A stretch of DNA of 64,000 nt from Parabacteroides goldsteinii (lineage in GTDB: Bacteria > Bacteroidota > Bacteroidia > Bacteroidales > Tannerellaceae). The notes under the pieces were generated by a model, which saw only the letters and a program-made list of their open reading frames with translations, ran no database searches and was not told the DNA's origin. Below are positions 7,615-16,661 of the stretch, piece by piece. Positions within the stretch are counted from its first letter, which is position 1, and each line of letters starts with the position of its first letter. A program made the translations under genes and the position numbers. The stretch is from NCBI RefSeq assembly GCF_015550595.1, contig NZ_JADNBB010000015.1:1-64000 (forward strand), in the 5' to 3' direction.

Positions 7615-8802
7615 TTATTTGGAATTGATCCAAGTCAGTTTATGCCAGAGACCTTCCAGCGGGCCTTGTTTATGTCCTTTCAGCCACCATTTACAGAAAC
7701 TTACCTGCAACAGGAATAATACGAAGCCGATCAGCAGGCTGACTGTGTATCCGCAATAGGGAGCCAGATATAATCCGAACGGAAAATAGATAATAGCCCC
7801 CATAATGGATTGAGAGATATAGTTTGTCAAGCTCATTTTACCGTAAAAGCGTAATCCTGCTGTGAGTTTCTTGAATGATTCTTTCTGATAGAGCAGTACA
7901 AAAGAGGCAACCAATACGGCTGTGAAAGCAAATTTCTGCCACATATCCAGGATGACACCTACCGTTTGTTTTATCATAACGGCATCGCTGTTGTCGTAAA
8001 GTATTACTTTCAGCTGGTAAAGCGGGCAGAACAGGATGGCGGAAATGATGAGCGCTTTTACCCAGAAACGGGTGTTGTTGTCGGAAGTAACGAATAGTTG
8101 GTTTCTACCGATCAGTAATCCCAACATAAACAGTCCGGCTGTTTGCAGGAAACGTCCGGCTCCGATTGCCCAGAACAAACTTGCTTTCTGTCCCAGCGTC
8201 ACATTACCCCAGATGAAATTCCAGAAATTACCTTCTTTGGTATATTCGGCCACTTCATTATACATGGCACCTACGCCCAGGTTGGGTAAGGTATATTCAG
8301 GATTGAAGAGGCAGGCGATGTAATGAAACCATTCTACGGGCTGTAGTAGAAGGATGATCGCAGCGGTCAGTACAGCTTTGTCGTTCCATTTACGGACGAG
8401 GAAAAGGAATAATCCGACAAAGCAGAAAAGCAATAAGACGTCACCTGCCGGGAAAAAGGCGGCATTTAGCGTGGCGAAACCTGCCAGCAGAAGCAGACGC
8501 CAGAGGAAACGATATCCGAAGTCTTTTCCTTTTCTTAGTTGATTGGTATATTGAATGTAAAATGTGAAACCGAATAAGAGCGAAAAGATTGCATAAGCTT
8601 TCCCTGCAAAGAGAGAGAAAGTAACACTGAATACACCTTCGTCGAGGATATTAAGCCATTCCGGTTGGTTGGCAGGGTCGGGATATACCGGAAAGATGAA
8701 GTGTTCCAGGTTATGAACAAGAATAATAGCCAGTACGGCAAAGCCGCGCAGGGCGTCTACCACTTCGATGCGTGGAATTTTTGTAAGGGTTGTTTGTTGC
8801 AT
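7615..8802 (-). CDS. DUF418 family integral membrane protein
   Basis: A 395-residue polytopic membrane protein with about ten hydrophobic segments. The N-terminus IEVVDALRGFAVLAIILVHN is the usual opening of the YeiB/DUF418 and acyltransferase-3-like families, and the C-terminal DUF418 domain is seen in RFYGKMSLTNYISQS and the closing CKWWLKGHKQGPLEGLWHKL. The biochemical role of the family is not established; some members are thought to move or modify small molecules at the membrane. It is monocistronic with its own -7 box and is convergent with the XRE region. Cytoplasmic membrane location is secure, function is not. Confidence 0.88.
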   Translation of the reverse strand: MQQTTLTKIPRIEVVDALRGFAVLAIILVHNLEHFIFPVYPDPANQPEWLNILDEGVFSVTFSLFAGKAYAIFSLLFGFTFYIQYTNQLRKGKDFGYRFLWRLLLLAGFATLNAAFFPAGDVLLLFCFVGLFLFLVRKWNDKAVLTAAIILLLQPVEWFHYIACLFNPEYTLPNLGVGAMYNEVAEYTKEGNFWNFIWGNVTLGQKASLFWAIGAGRFLQTAGLFMLGLLIGRNQLFVTSDNNTRFWVKALIISAILFCPLYQLKVILYDNSDAVMIKQTVGVILDMWQKFAFTAVLVASFVLLYQKESFKKLTAGLRFYGKMSLTNYISQSIMGAIIYFPFGLYLAPYCGYTVSLLIGFVLFLLQVSFCKWWLKGHKQGPLEGLWHKLTWINSK

Positions 8803-8842
8803 AGTCTCTATCTTTATAAATTATGGTATTAGAATTGAATTA

Positions 8843-8850
8843 CAAATGTA
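8843..8850 (-). promoter_or_regulatory. -7 promoter element for the DUF418 gene
   Basis: The minus strand reads TACATTTG (exact TAnnTTTG), 40 bp before the start codon at 8802. Confidence 0.55.
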
Positions 8851-8928
8851 TTGAATTTTTGGAGATGAATTGTTAGGTGCGTGATCGTTTTTGGAAATTT
8901 TCTTTAATACTTATTAACTCCTTATCTA

Positions 8929-8972
8929 TTGTATGTATACGATATTTTCGTAGATTTGCGATATAATCGTAA
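8929..8972 (+). promoter_or_regulatory. blaI-type promoter embedded in two dyad operators
   Basis: The -7 box TAGATTTG is at 8951-8958 and a TTG at 8929-8931 lies 19 bp upstream as a possible -33 element. A perfect dyad TACGATATTTTCGTA (8938-8952) fills the spacer. A second, imperfect dyad TTGCGAT-n3-ATCGTAA (8956-8972) overlaps the start side. Repressor bound at either would block the polymerase. Self-repression by the BlaI-like product of the next gene is inferred from family behaviour. Confidence 0.7.
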
Positions 8973-8985
8973 ATAAATAAGAATC

Positions 8986-9348
8986 ATGGAAAAATTGACA
9001 ATGCAGGAAGAAGAAGTAATGCGCTGGATATGGCAGATTGGTCCTTGTTTCGTTAAAGATATACTGGCGAAGTATCCGGACCCGAAGCCCCCTTACACCA
9101 CGCTTGCTTCTATCGTGAAAAATCTGGAACGTAAAAAGTATGTGAAGAACAAACGCTATGGTAATACGTACGAATATACTCCGCTGATACTGGAGAGCGA
9201 ATATAAACGTACCTTTATGAGCGGTGTTGTTCGTAACTACTTTGAAGACTCGTATAAAGAGATGGTTTCCTTCTTCGCCAAAGAGCAGAAGATCTCTACG
9301 GATGATCTGAAAGATATCATCGATCTGATAGAAAAAGGAAAAGAATAA
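8986..9348 (+). CDS. BlaI/MecI/CopY family transcriptional repressor
   Basis: A 120-residue winged-helix repressor. Family landmarks are the N-terminal LTMQEEEVMRWIWQIGPCFVKDI, the recognition part PPYTTLASIVKNLERKKYV and the wing NKRYGNTYEYTPLI, followed by a C-terminal dimerisation region (ISTDDLKDIIDLIEKG). Relatives are released from DNA when a membrane M56 protease cleaves them, and an M56 protein is encoded 21 bp downstream. Its promoter carries two dyads. It heads an apparent seven-gene operon running to 17231. There is no beta-lactamase gene here, so the regulated output is probably the operon itself. Confidence 0.93.
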   Translation: MEKLTMQEEEVMRWIWQIGPCFVKDILAKYPDPKPPYTTLASIVKNLERKKYVKNKRYGNTYEYTPLILESEYKRTFMSGVVRNYFEDSYKEMVSFFAKEQKISTDDLKDIIDLIEKGKE

Positions 9349-9369
9349 ACCTTTTAACACCTTATTACC

Positions 9370-11376
9370 ATGACACCGGAATTTGCCTACTTTCTGAAGG
9401 TGAATGTAGCCTTTGTACTCTTTTATGCCTTCTATCGTTTGCTCTTTTATAAGGACACGTTCTTTAAGTTGCGCCGTATCTCCCTTCTTGCTTTCTTTGG
9501 CTTGGCGCTGTTTTACCCCTTACTTAATATACAGGAATGGGTGAAAGAACAGGAGCCGATGACGGAAGTGATACAGATGTATTCGGCCATCCTGCCGGAA
9601 ATCACTGTAACACCCGAGGTGGTGGTGAAGACCGACTGGAAGGGCATCCTGCTTTCGGCAAGTTCCTATTTTTACTGGGGTGTCATGGCTCTTCTTTTAG
9701 TCCGTTTTCTGGTTCAGTTCGGCAGTATCCTGCTACTGGCCTATAACAGCCAACGGACAGTTATACATGGCGTGCCGGTCTACCGGCTCAGTAAACCCGC
9801 CGGACCCTTTTCGTTCTTCCAAATGATATTTATACATCCGGAAAGCCATTCGGATAAAGAGATAGATGAGATACTTACACACGAATGTACACACGTATTC
9901 CAATGGCATTCGGTAGATGTGATGATTTGCGAGCTGATTACCGTTATATGTTGGGTGAACCCCTTTGCGTGGCTTCTGAAACGTGAAGTACGCCATAATC
10001 TGGAATACCTGGCGGACAATACCGTTATCCAATCCGGATACGACAGCAAGAGCTATCAGTATCACCTGTTAGGCCTTGCCCATCATTATCAGGCTGCAGC
10101 AACATTATATAATAGTTTTAACGTATTACATCTAAAAAACAGAATCAGTATGATGAATAAAAAGAGAACCCACGGGATCGGAAGAACAAAATACCTGATA
10201 TTCATTCCTCTTGCGGCATTCCTGATGCTGCTTAGCAACATCGAGGCGGTTGCCCGTATCACAGGGAAAATTGCATCCGATGCCGTTGCCGAAGTGAAGG
10301 AAGCTACCGAGTTCAATATCGCTTCGGGAGACGTCGTAAAGGTGAAAGGTCAGGTGATAGACGATTTTAACGGACCGGTTATCGGTGCGAACGTGATAGT
10401 AAAAGGAACCAACATCGGGACAATAACGGACTTGGATGGAAAATTTGTTCTGGAGACGACGAAAAATGCAGTTCTTGTATTCTCATTTCCGGGGACGAAG
10501 TCAAAGGAAGTGGCAGTGAAAGATGTATTGGGAGATTTGAAGGTACAGTTGTATTCGGACGGAACAGCTTTCAGACCGCAGTCGCAACCTCAGTCAACTA
10601 CTCCGCAGAGATCGTCGAATACACCACAAATAGTGTCGGATCAGGTGTTTACCGTAGTGGAAGTGATGCCTGAATATCCGGGTGGACAAGGGGAATTGTT
10701 GAAATATCTGGCAAAGAGTGTTAAATATCCGGTGATTGCCCAGGAAAATGGTATCCAGGGGCGTGTAACGGCTTCATTTATTGTGGAAAAGGATGGCTCC
10801 ATCCGTGATATCGAGGTGATCCGGGGTGTCGATCCGTCACTTGATAAAGAAGCAGTCAGGGTACTTTCGGGAATGCCGAACTGGACCCCCGGAAAACAAA
10901 GAGGACAAGACGTGGCTGTTAAATATACAGTACCCGTTACCTTCCGCCTGCAAAGAGCGGATGGTACTAGTCCTGTTCCGAATGATGATAATGATAACGA
11001 AGGCATCATGGTAGTGGGATATGGTAGCAGTAATTCAGACAATCAGTCAAACTCCTCCAATCAGGTCTTTACAATGGTAGAAAAGATGCCGGGCTTTCCT
11101 GGCGGACAGAGTGCTCTTATCAGTTTCCTGTCGAAAACGATACAATATCCGAAAGAAGCTCAGGAAAAAGGAATTCAGGGAGTGGTGGTCTGTTCGTTTA
11201 TAGTAGAAAAGGATGGTTCGCTTAGTGATGTTACGGTTATTCGGGGACTTGATCCTGCATTAGATAAGGAAGCCTTACGTGTCATCGGTGAAATGCCGAA
11301 GTGGACACCGGGTACTCAGCGTGGACAAGCAGTGAGAGTAAAATACACTGTTCCTCTTACTTTCAGATTACAGTAA
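9370..11376 (+). CDS. M56 BlaR1-like metallopeptidase fused to a carboxypeptidase-regulatory-like domain and two TonB C-terminal domains
   Basis: A 668-residue membrane sensor-protease. Residues 1-130 hold about four hydrophobic segments. The zinc-protease motif HECTH is at 171-175 with the third ligand probably Glu212 (HNLEYLAD). Another membrane segment lies at about 275-292. A carboxypeptidase-regulatory-like domain follows at about 324-395 (KVKGQVIDDFNGPVIGANV), then a Gln/Ser/Pro-rich linker, and two TonB C-terminal domains at about 427-530 and 560-668 sharing MP-(E/G)-(Y/F)PGGQ and YTVP-TFRLQ. BlaR1 normally carries a penicillin-binding domain at this place, and none is seen. The architecture suggests a protease that cleaves the BlaI-like repressor on an envelope signal and may touch TonB-dependent receptors. 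That role is inferred. Confidence 0.88.
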   Translation: MTPEFAYFLKVNVAFVLFYAFYRLLFYKDTFFKLRRISLLAFFGLALFYPLLNIQEWVKEQEPMTEVIQMYSAILPEITVTPEVVVKTDWKGILLSASSYFYWGVMALLLVRFLVQFGSILLLAYNSQRTVIHGVPVYRLSKPAGPFSFFQMIFIHPESHSDKEIDEILTHECTHVFQWHSVDVMICELITVICWVNPFAWLLKREVRHNLEYLADNTVIQSGYDSKSYQYHLLGLAHHYQAAATLYNSFNVLHLKNRISMMNKKRTHGIGRTKYLIFIPLAAFLMLLSNIEAVARITGKIASDAVAEVKEATEFNIASGDVVKVKGQVIDDFNGPVIGANVIVKGTNIGTITDLDGKFVLETTKNAVLVFSFPGTKSKEVAVKDVLGDLKVQLYSDGTAFRPQSQPQSTTPQRSSNTPQIVSDQVFTVVEVMPEYPGGQGELLKYLAKSVKYPVIAQENGIQGRVTASFIVEKDGSIRDIEVIRGVDPSLDKEAVRVLSGMPNWTPGKQRGQDVAVKYTVPVTFRLQRADGTSPVPNDDNDNEGIMVVGYGSSNSDNQSNSSNQVFTMVEKMPGFPGGQSALISFLSKTIQYPKEAQEKGIQGVVVCSFIVEKDGSLSDVTVIRGLDPALDKEALRVIGEMPKWTPGTQRGQAVRVKYTVPLTFRLQ

Positions 11377-11397
11377 TTACAAAACATAGTAAAGCTG

Positions 11398-12906
11398 ATG
11401 ATGCATAAATATACTGTTTTGCTTCTTCTCGGTGTCCTGTCCCTTATGGGGCAGGCACAGAGTTTATCGCTTCAGGAACTGGTAAACAAAAAGCAGTTTG
11501 CGAAGGTGATAGCCCGGGCCGATAGTCTTACAGCGGCAGATTCTGCCGACTATGTTACTATGTCGGCTATCGGCCAGGCTTATGAAGGCATGCTCCGGTA
11601 TAAGGAGGCATACCAATGTTTCCGGCATTGTCTGTCGATGGATACGACCAATGTGGATGCATTGAATGCAGTTGCCCGTGCAGCCATTAATTTTGGAAAA
11701 ATAACAGAGGCGAAGCGTTGTTTCCAGAAAGTACTGGAATCGGATACGCTGAACTTTTATGCCAATAATCAGTTAGCCCGTCTTTATTATCAGTTAGGCG
11801 ATTACGGGCAGTCGATGGAATATTACCATACGCTTGCTTCTTTCGAAAGTGATAATCCTTCCATTCTTGCCGGCCTTGCCGATTGCCATATAAAAAAAGG
11901 AACCGGTCCGAATACTTTGATCGCTCTTTCCTTGTATGGACGTGCTTTGGAAATAAATCCAGAGAATATCCGTGTGGCTTCTTCCCTGATAAATACCTTG
12001 CTTCGGATGGGAGATGGAAAGGGGGCTTTACAGATATGCGATACGGCTTTGTTCTATAATCCGGATAATCGTCAGATACGACAGAGTCAGGGGATGGCTT
12101 TGTATATGACGAAGAATTATCTTAAAGCGGATACGGTCTATACCGGTTTACTGGCCGAAGGCGATTCTTCTTTCCTTAACCTCAAATATGCAGGAGCCGC
12201 CCGCTATATGTCGGGCCATGCGCTGGATGCTGTCGAGCCCTTAGGGTTTGCTTATGACATTGATTCTACTGATGTGGAAACTGTTCTTCTTTACGGTGCT
12301 TCATTAGGTAAGACATACGATCGGCAACGGGCTTATCAGCTATTCGATCAAGCGGAAGAATGTATGAAGCCGAAGTCCTTCTTTGTCAATTTATTGACAA
12401 CTTTCAGAGGGAGTACGTTAGAACGCGACGGTCGTTTCAAAGAAGCGGAAAAGTTGTATTATGAGGCCTGGAAGAAAGATCCGACACAACTTAATTTCCT
12501 GTATGAGATCAGTAAGAATTATTGGGGAATAGAAGCTGGCCTGTTTGAGGATGAGGTGAAATTGCAGAAGACACTTTTTAGTAAGTATATCTACCTGACC
12601 GAATATATGAATCGGAATGAATCGGCCAAAGGACTTCATAGTTATCGTTTTTTCCTGGAAGACTTGTATCAGGAGGCTTTTTTCCGTAGTGTCAGCGAGT
12701 TGACGATGTTAGCTCCCGACGGAAAAAAGAGCAAACTCTCATTGATCGACTTACGTTCTCTGATTAACAGTTTGCCCGAACCTCCTGAAATAGAAAAGCA
12801 ACATCACGAACAGATGCGTGCAGCTATGAAGAGACAGAGACAGAAAGAGATGGCTTCGAAGGATTCTGCCAGCAATGTTAATGCAGAGAGGAAAATTGAC
12901 CGGTAA
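11398..12906 (+). CDS. Periplasmic tetratricopeptide-repeat protein
   Basis: A 502-residue protein with a signal peptide (YTVLLLLGVLSLMGQAQS, cleavage near residue 21) and TPR units from about residue 30 to 370. Examples are AIGQAYEGMLRYKEAYQCFRH, ARAAINFGKITEAKRCFQKV, ARLYYQLGDYGQSMEYY and LYGRALEINPEN. The C-terminal tail is basic (MKRQRQKEMASKD). TPR arrays are protein-binding scaffolds, so it may present partners in the periplasm to the M56 protein encoded 21 bp upstream. Two adjacent ATGs (11398, 11401) are both possible starts. No enzymatic motif is seen. Confidence 0.85.
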   Translation: MMHKYTVLLLLGVLSLMGQAQSLSLQELVNKKQFAKVIARADSLTAADSADYVTMSAIGQAYEGMLRYKEAYQCFRHCLSMDTTNVDALNAVARAAINFGKITEAKRCFQKVLESDTLNFYANNQLARLYYQLGDYGQSMEYYHTLASFESDNPSILAGLADCHIKKGTGPNTLIALSLYGRALEINPENIRVASSLINTLLRMGDGKGALQICDTALFYNPDNRQIRQSQGMALYMTKNYLKADTVYTGLLAEGDSSFLNLKYAGAARYMSGHALDAVEPLGFAYDIDSTDVETVLLYGASLGKTYDRQRAYQLFDQAEECMKPKSFFVNLLTTFRGSTLERDGRFKEAEKLYYEAWKKDPTQLNFLYEISKNYWGIEAGLFEDEVKLQKTLFSKYIYLTEYMNRNESAKGLHSYRFFLEDLYQEAFFRSVSELTMLAPDGKKSKLSLIDLRSLINSLPEPPEIEKQHHEQMRAAMKRQRQKEMASKDSASNVNAERKIDR

Positions 12907-12953
12907 ATTCTCGAACAAGGGAAAAAGTCTGAATAACCTAAATAAGAATAAAT

Positions 12954-14189
12954 ATGGGAAAACGGATTGGAATGGCGGGTATATGGCTACTCACCCTTAT
13001 TCTTTGCATACCTTGCGAAGGGCAGAAGAAAAAGATGGATGCCGGTACGACAGAGTACCTGAAAAAGGTGTGGGAGAAGTTGGATAAAATTAATTCGGCT
13101 ACCTATTATGAAGATGTTAAAGCATGGGAACCGGGTGATACCATTCCGGTAGTGGCAGAGCGTCTATTCTGTAAAGAATATACTAATCCGAAAGATACTA
13201 CTATCGGAAGTAGTTTCGTGATACTGAAAGGAACGGACAATACCCGTTTCGAATTTGGCTATAATGGTGAAGTGAATGTAACCACCTATCATGACAAGAA
13301 AGGGATCATGATTGATGATTTTACGCATAGGGATTTGCCATTCAGACTCGTATCACCTCCATTTTTTAATTATACCAAAAGTATTGTCAACTATATCCTG
13401 GAGACGACCGATAGTATCTCGACCGATTTGAAAGAGTTCGGCGATTATCGCTATTTGAAACTGGTTATCCATGAGGACAGGCAGGTTGAGTTTTTCGGAA
13501 AGGCTTATTATATTCCCAAGCCTCCATTCGATTTTGGAGATCCTACTTCTGTCTATGAACTATGGATCGGTAAATCAGATGACTTACCTTATAAATATCG
13601 GCGGGAAATGTCGCATAGCATTTCTTCTTCAGACTGTGTGGATGCGGAACTAAACAAGATCTCAATTTCTGATTTCGACCTGTTCGGCTATTTCCCGAAA
13701 GGCTATGAGATCAGGCGATATGGGGAAGTGAGGGATACGACGCGAAAGTCGGATCTCGTTGGTAAGAAAGCGCCGGATTGGGTATTGAAAGATGCTGATG
13801 AGAAGACTGTTTCGTTGTCTGATTTTGATAAGAGCAAAGTACTGGTTGTTCAGTTGACGGGAATCGGTTGTGGTCCGTGTATGGCATCCATTTCTTTTCT
13901 GAATAAGTTGAAAAAAGATTATAATACAGAAGATGTCGAAGTGGTTGCCATAGAAACATGGGTGCGGAAAGGACATGCCCTTCAGAATTATGTCGGCAAG
14001 CATAAAATAGGGTATACTTTTTTAGCTGCCGACGATGATGTTGTCGCAGCTTTTCAAACCGGAGGGGCAGTCCCTTTCTTTTTCATCCTCGATGGTCAGC
14101 GGATAATCAGAAAAGTCATACAGGGGTATAGTGCGGATACAACGGATGAGGAGATTACTGGCATTATCAATGAATTAGTATCGAAATAA
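12954..14189 (+). CDS. Exported protein with C-terminal TlpA-like thioredoxin domain
   Basis: A 411-residue protein with an N-terminal signal (MAGIWLLTLILCIPCEGQ). Residues about 30-260 form an unrecognised beta-rich domain resembling those found before thioredoxin domains in Bacteroidetes. The TlpA/ResA-type domain begins at about 269 (VGKKAPDWVLKDADEKTVSLSDF), with the redox pair Cys306-Gly-Pro-Cys309 in GIGCGPCM and the later cis-Pro region GGAVPFFFI. It probably reduces or shuffles disulfides in the periplasm. The following two lipoproteins share an invariant CC pair, which makes them possible clients. It starts 47 bp after the TPR gene in the same operon. Confidence 0.87.
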   Translation: MGKRIGMAGIWLLTLILCIPCEGQKKKMDAGTTEYLKKVWEKLDKINSATYYEDVKAWEPGDTIPVVAERLFCKEYTNPKDTTIGSSFVILKGTDNTRFEFGYNGEVNVTTYHDKKGIMIDDFTHRDLPFRLVSPPFFNYTKSIVNYILETTDSISTDLKEFGDYRYLKLVIHEDRQVEFFGKAYYIPKPPFDFGDPTSVYELWIGKSDDLPYKYRREMSHSISSSDCVDAELNKISISDFDLFGYFPKGYEIRRYGEVRDTTRKSDLVGKKAPDWVLKDADEKTVSLSDFDKSKVLVVQLTGIGCGPCMASISFLNKLKKDYNTEDVEVVAIETWVRKGHALQNYVGKHKIGYTFLAADDDVVAAFQTGGAVPFFFILDGQRIIRKVIQGYSADTTDEEITGIINELVSK

Positions 14190-14214
14190 ACAGGATAATT
14201 AATCAGATACGGTT

Positions 14215-15411
14215 ATGAATAAGATCTATATATCTTTTATATTTTCTGCTAGTTTGCTCCTGACAGCTTGTGGAGGAAAGAAATCCGGTGAACAAGCTCT
14301 TTCGGAAACAGTATTTGATCCGGAATATCCGGTAACGATCGCTTTTGCGAAAGGTATTGATACGGAAAAGGAAGTTCTGTTAAGCGAGATAGCCAAAGAG
14401 GTAAAGATCGTGCCGTTGGAAACGAAGCCGGAATGCCTAGTGGCTAAGGTGAGTAAAGGAATGATACAAATGGTGGATCATAACTTGTTTATTCCTTGTA
14501 GCGAAGGATTATTGCAGTTTACGGATGACGGGAAATTTGTCCGTTCAGTGGCCAAACGGGGACAAGGACCGGGTGAATACGCCATTATACGATTTATTGC
14601 AGTAAACGACAAACTGAAACAGGTCTATCTGATGGATAACGGAAAGGTCCTTATCTATTCTGTCGATGGAAAGTATGTGGGGGAAAACAGAATACCTTTC
14701 TGCTGGCAATTCACCTTATTGGGCGATAGCACCTATGTCGGTTATATCTATAATAATACGGGACAAAAGAAAGATCGGCTTCTCCTGGTTAATCAAGAAG
14801 GGGAGACGTTTAAGTCTTATCCGCAGTACGACCAGTTCACGATAGCCAACGGTCTGAATTACTATCTGTGGGGAAGCTACGACCGTTATGTATATTCTTT
14901 TAAAGAGGAAGCCTGTTGTAAAGAATACTATAATGATACTGTCTTTACTGTTACACCGCAGGAACTTCAACCCCGGTATATCCTGGATATGGGAAAGTAT
15001 AAGATACCGAAAGAAAAGCGTTTCGAAGTGCTGGAAGGAAACTGGACTGTCTATTCCGAACCGGCACAAGCTTATTTGCGACCGGGCTTCCTTGAAACTA
15101 CCAGTTGGGTATTCCTCCCTTATACTTCCTGGGACGTAACCAATAAAGGTGAACTTCCCCGGTTGGCCATGTATGACAAAAAGAAGGGTGACTGTTACAA
15201 GGTAAAGGATAACCGGATTAAAAACAATATGGAGGGTGGTTTGCCCTTCTATCCGGAAGCCCGTATCGCAGATGATATATTGCTTTATTATCTGGAAGCA
15301 TCCGAAGTGTTGGAATTGGCAGAAGAAGATCCTTCTGTTATGGAATATGAGCAATTAAAGAATCTGAAAGAGGATGATAACCCTGTTTTGATGATCGTTT
15401 ATTTAAAATGA
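14215..15411 (+). CDS. 6-bladed beta-propeller lipoprotein (DUF5128-like), copy 1
   Basis: A 398-residue lipoprotein with lipobox LTAC (Cys19). The opening EVLLSEIAKEVKIVPLET and blade motifs such as LLQFTDDGKFVRSVAKRGQGPGEY are typical of the Bacteroidetes 6-bladed beta-propeller family. The next gene is a clear paralogue: both contain CCK(E/D)YYNDT, then EPRYI or QPRYI, MGKY, MFDKK or MYDKK, and both end EDDNPVLMIVYLK. It lies 25 bp after the thioredoxin-like gene. The function of the family is not known; a binding or sensing role on the periplasmic or outer surface is only a guess. Confidence 0.87.
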   Translation: MNKIYISFIFSASLLLTACGGKKSGEQALSETVFDPEYPVTIAFAKGIDTEKEVLLSEIAKEVKIVPLETKPECLVAKVSKGMIQMVDHNLFIPCSEGLLQFTDDGKFVRSVAKRGQGPGEYAIIRFIAVNDKLKQVYLMDNGKVLIYSVDGKYVGENRIPFCWQFTLLGDSTYVGYIYNNTGQKKDRLLLVNQEGETFKSYPQYDQFTIANGLNYYLWGSYDRYVYSFKEEACCKEYYNDTVFTVTPQELQPRYILDMGKYKIPKEKRFEVLEGNWTVYSEPAQAYLRPGFLETTSWVFLPYTSWDVTNKGELPRLAMYDKKKGDCYKVKDNRIKNNMEGGLPFYPEARIADDILLYYLEASEVLELAEEDPSVMEYEQLKNLKEDDNPVLMIVYLK

Positions 15412-15448
15412 ACAGGAATCGTTTAGTAACCACTTAAATATATACGGA

Positions 15449-16660
15449 ATGGATCGATTTGAAATTTTATCAATAGTAATTATTACCTCTTTCCTGTTTT
15501 CCTGCGGAGGAAAGAAGGCGGAGAAACCTGCAGAAGAAGTAGAGGTATTGCCGGCAGTTCCAGTATATCCGATGACTGTTCCGTTTGAAACCGGTATAGA
15601 GACAGAGCGCGAAGTATTACTGAGTGAAATTGCTGATTCTGTAAAATATATACCGTTAGAGACGAATGATAAATGTCTGATCAGGGCTTTAAAAGACGCG
15701 AACATCTTGAAGACAGATAAGTATTTCTTTCTGCCGTGGGTCGAAGCTTTATTTCAGTATACCACGGATGGTAAATTTGTCCGTAAGATCGGGCGCAAAG
15801 GAAGTGGTCCTGGTGAGTTTGTCTGGATCTCTCAAATAGATGTCGACGAAGAAAAAGGACTGGTTTTTATGATGACAACCTCTCAACGGATTAATGTTTA
15901 TGATATGGAGTCGGGAAAGTTCCTTCGGTCAATGAAAAGTCCGGATATTGAATCGGGTGATTTCTCCATGCTGAATGATACGACATCGGTTACATTTGTA
16001 CGTAACACAAACGGGAAAAGAAAGACTCGTATTTATATTTCTGATATCAAAGGGGATACGTTGAAAACTTTCCCGCGATCAGATTTGTTTGAACTCAATA
16101 GCCAGTATTCATGGATGATGAGCAGTTCCACAGACCGCTATATGTTCCGATATGAAAATATGGTTTGCTGTAAGGATTATTACAATGATACTTTATTTAT
16201 TGTCACAAAGGATTTACTTGAACCGCGTTATATATTTCAAATGGGAAAATATTCTTTACCTATTGAATGTCGTTTTGAATATCTGGACGGAGATAATAAA
16301 CGATACCAGTCGCTTGCTGCTCCTTATATTAGGTATCAGGCAATAGAAACCGATCCTTATTTGTTTATGCCTTATTCAAACTGGGCGGGTGAGAATGCAC
16401 GCAAACAGCAAATGGCCATGTTTGATAAGAAAACCGGAGATTGTTATAAACTAATCGGTGGTGTTATTAAAAATGATTTGAGCGGAGGATTACCTCTTCG
16501 TCCTGTAGCATCATTAGATAGTAAAACTTTATTGTATGTTTGGGAAGTACAGGATATATTCAAAGAAGCCGAAAAGAATCCTGAAATTCTCAATCAGGAA
16601 CAACTAAAAGGAATAGGAGAGGATGATAACCCGGTCCTGATGATTGTTTATTTAAAATGA
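15449..16660 (+). CDS. 6-bladed beta-propeller lipoprotein (DUF5128-like), copy 2
   Basis: A 403-residue paralogue of the preceding gene, probably from tandem duplication. The lipobox is LFSC (Cys19). It shares SCGGKK after the signal, EVLLSEIADSVKYIPLET, the GSGPGEF blade motif, CCKDYYNDTLF, MGKYSLP and the ending EDDNPVLMIVYLK. The divergence between copies is large enough that they probably do different jobs rather than provide dosage. The final gene of the operon starts 1 bp after its stop, so translation is probably coupled. Confidence 0.87.
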   Translation: MDRFEILSIVIITSFLFSCGGKKAEKPAEEVEVLPAVPVYPMTVPFETGIETEREVLLSEIADSVKYIPLETNDKCLIRALKDANILKTDKYFFLPWVEALFQYTTDGKFVRKIGRKGSGPGEFVWISQIDVDEEKGLVFMMTTSQRINVYDMESGKFLRSMKSPDIESGDFSMLNDTTSVTFVRNTNGKRKTRIYISDIKGDTLKTFPRSDLFELNSQYSWMMSSSTDRYMFRYENMVCCKDYYNDTLFIVTKDLLEPRYIFQMGKYSLPIECRFEYLDGDNKRYQSLAAPYIRYQAIETDPYLFMPYSNWAGENARKQQMAMFDKKTGDCYKLIGGVIKNDLSGGLPLRPVASLDSKTLLYVWEVQDIFKEAEKNPEILNQEQLKGIGEDDNPVLMIVYLK

Positions 16661-16661
16661 G

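Noticed and set aside
8986-11376. A beta-lactam resistance (bla/mec) regulatory pair
   Set aside because: The M56 protein lacks a penicillin-binding sensor domain and no beta-lactamase or PBP gene is present.
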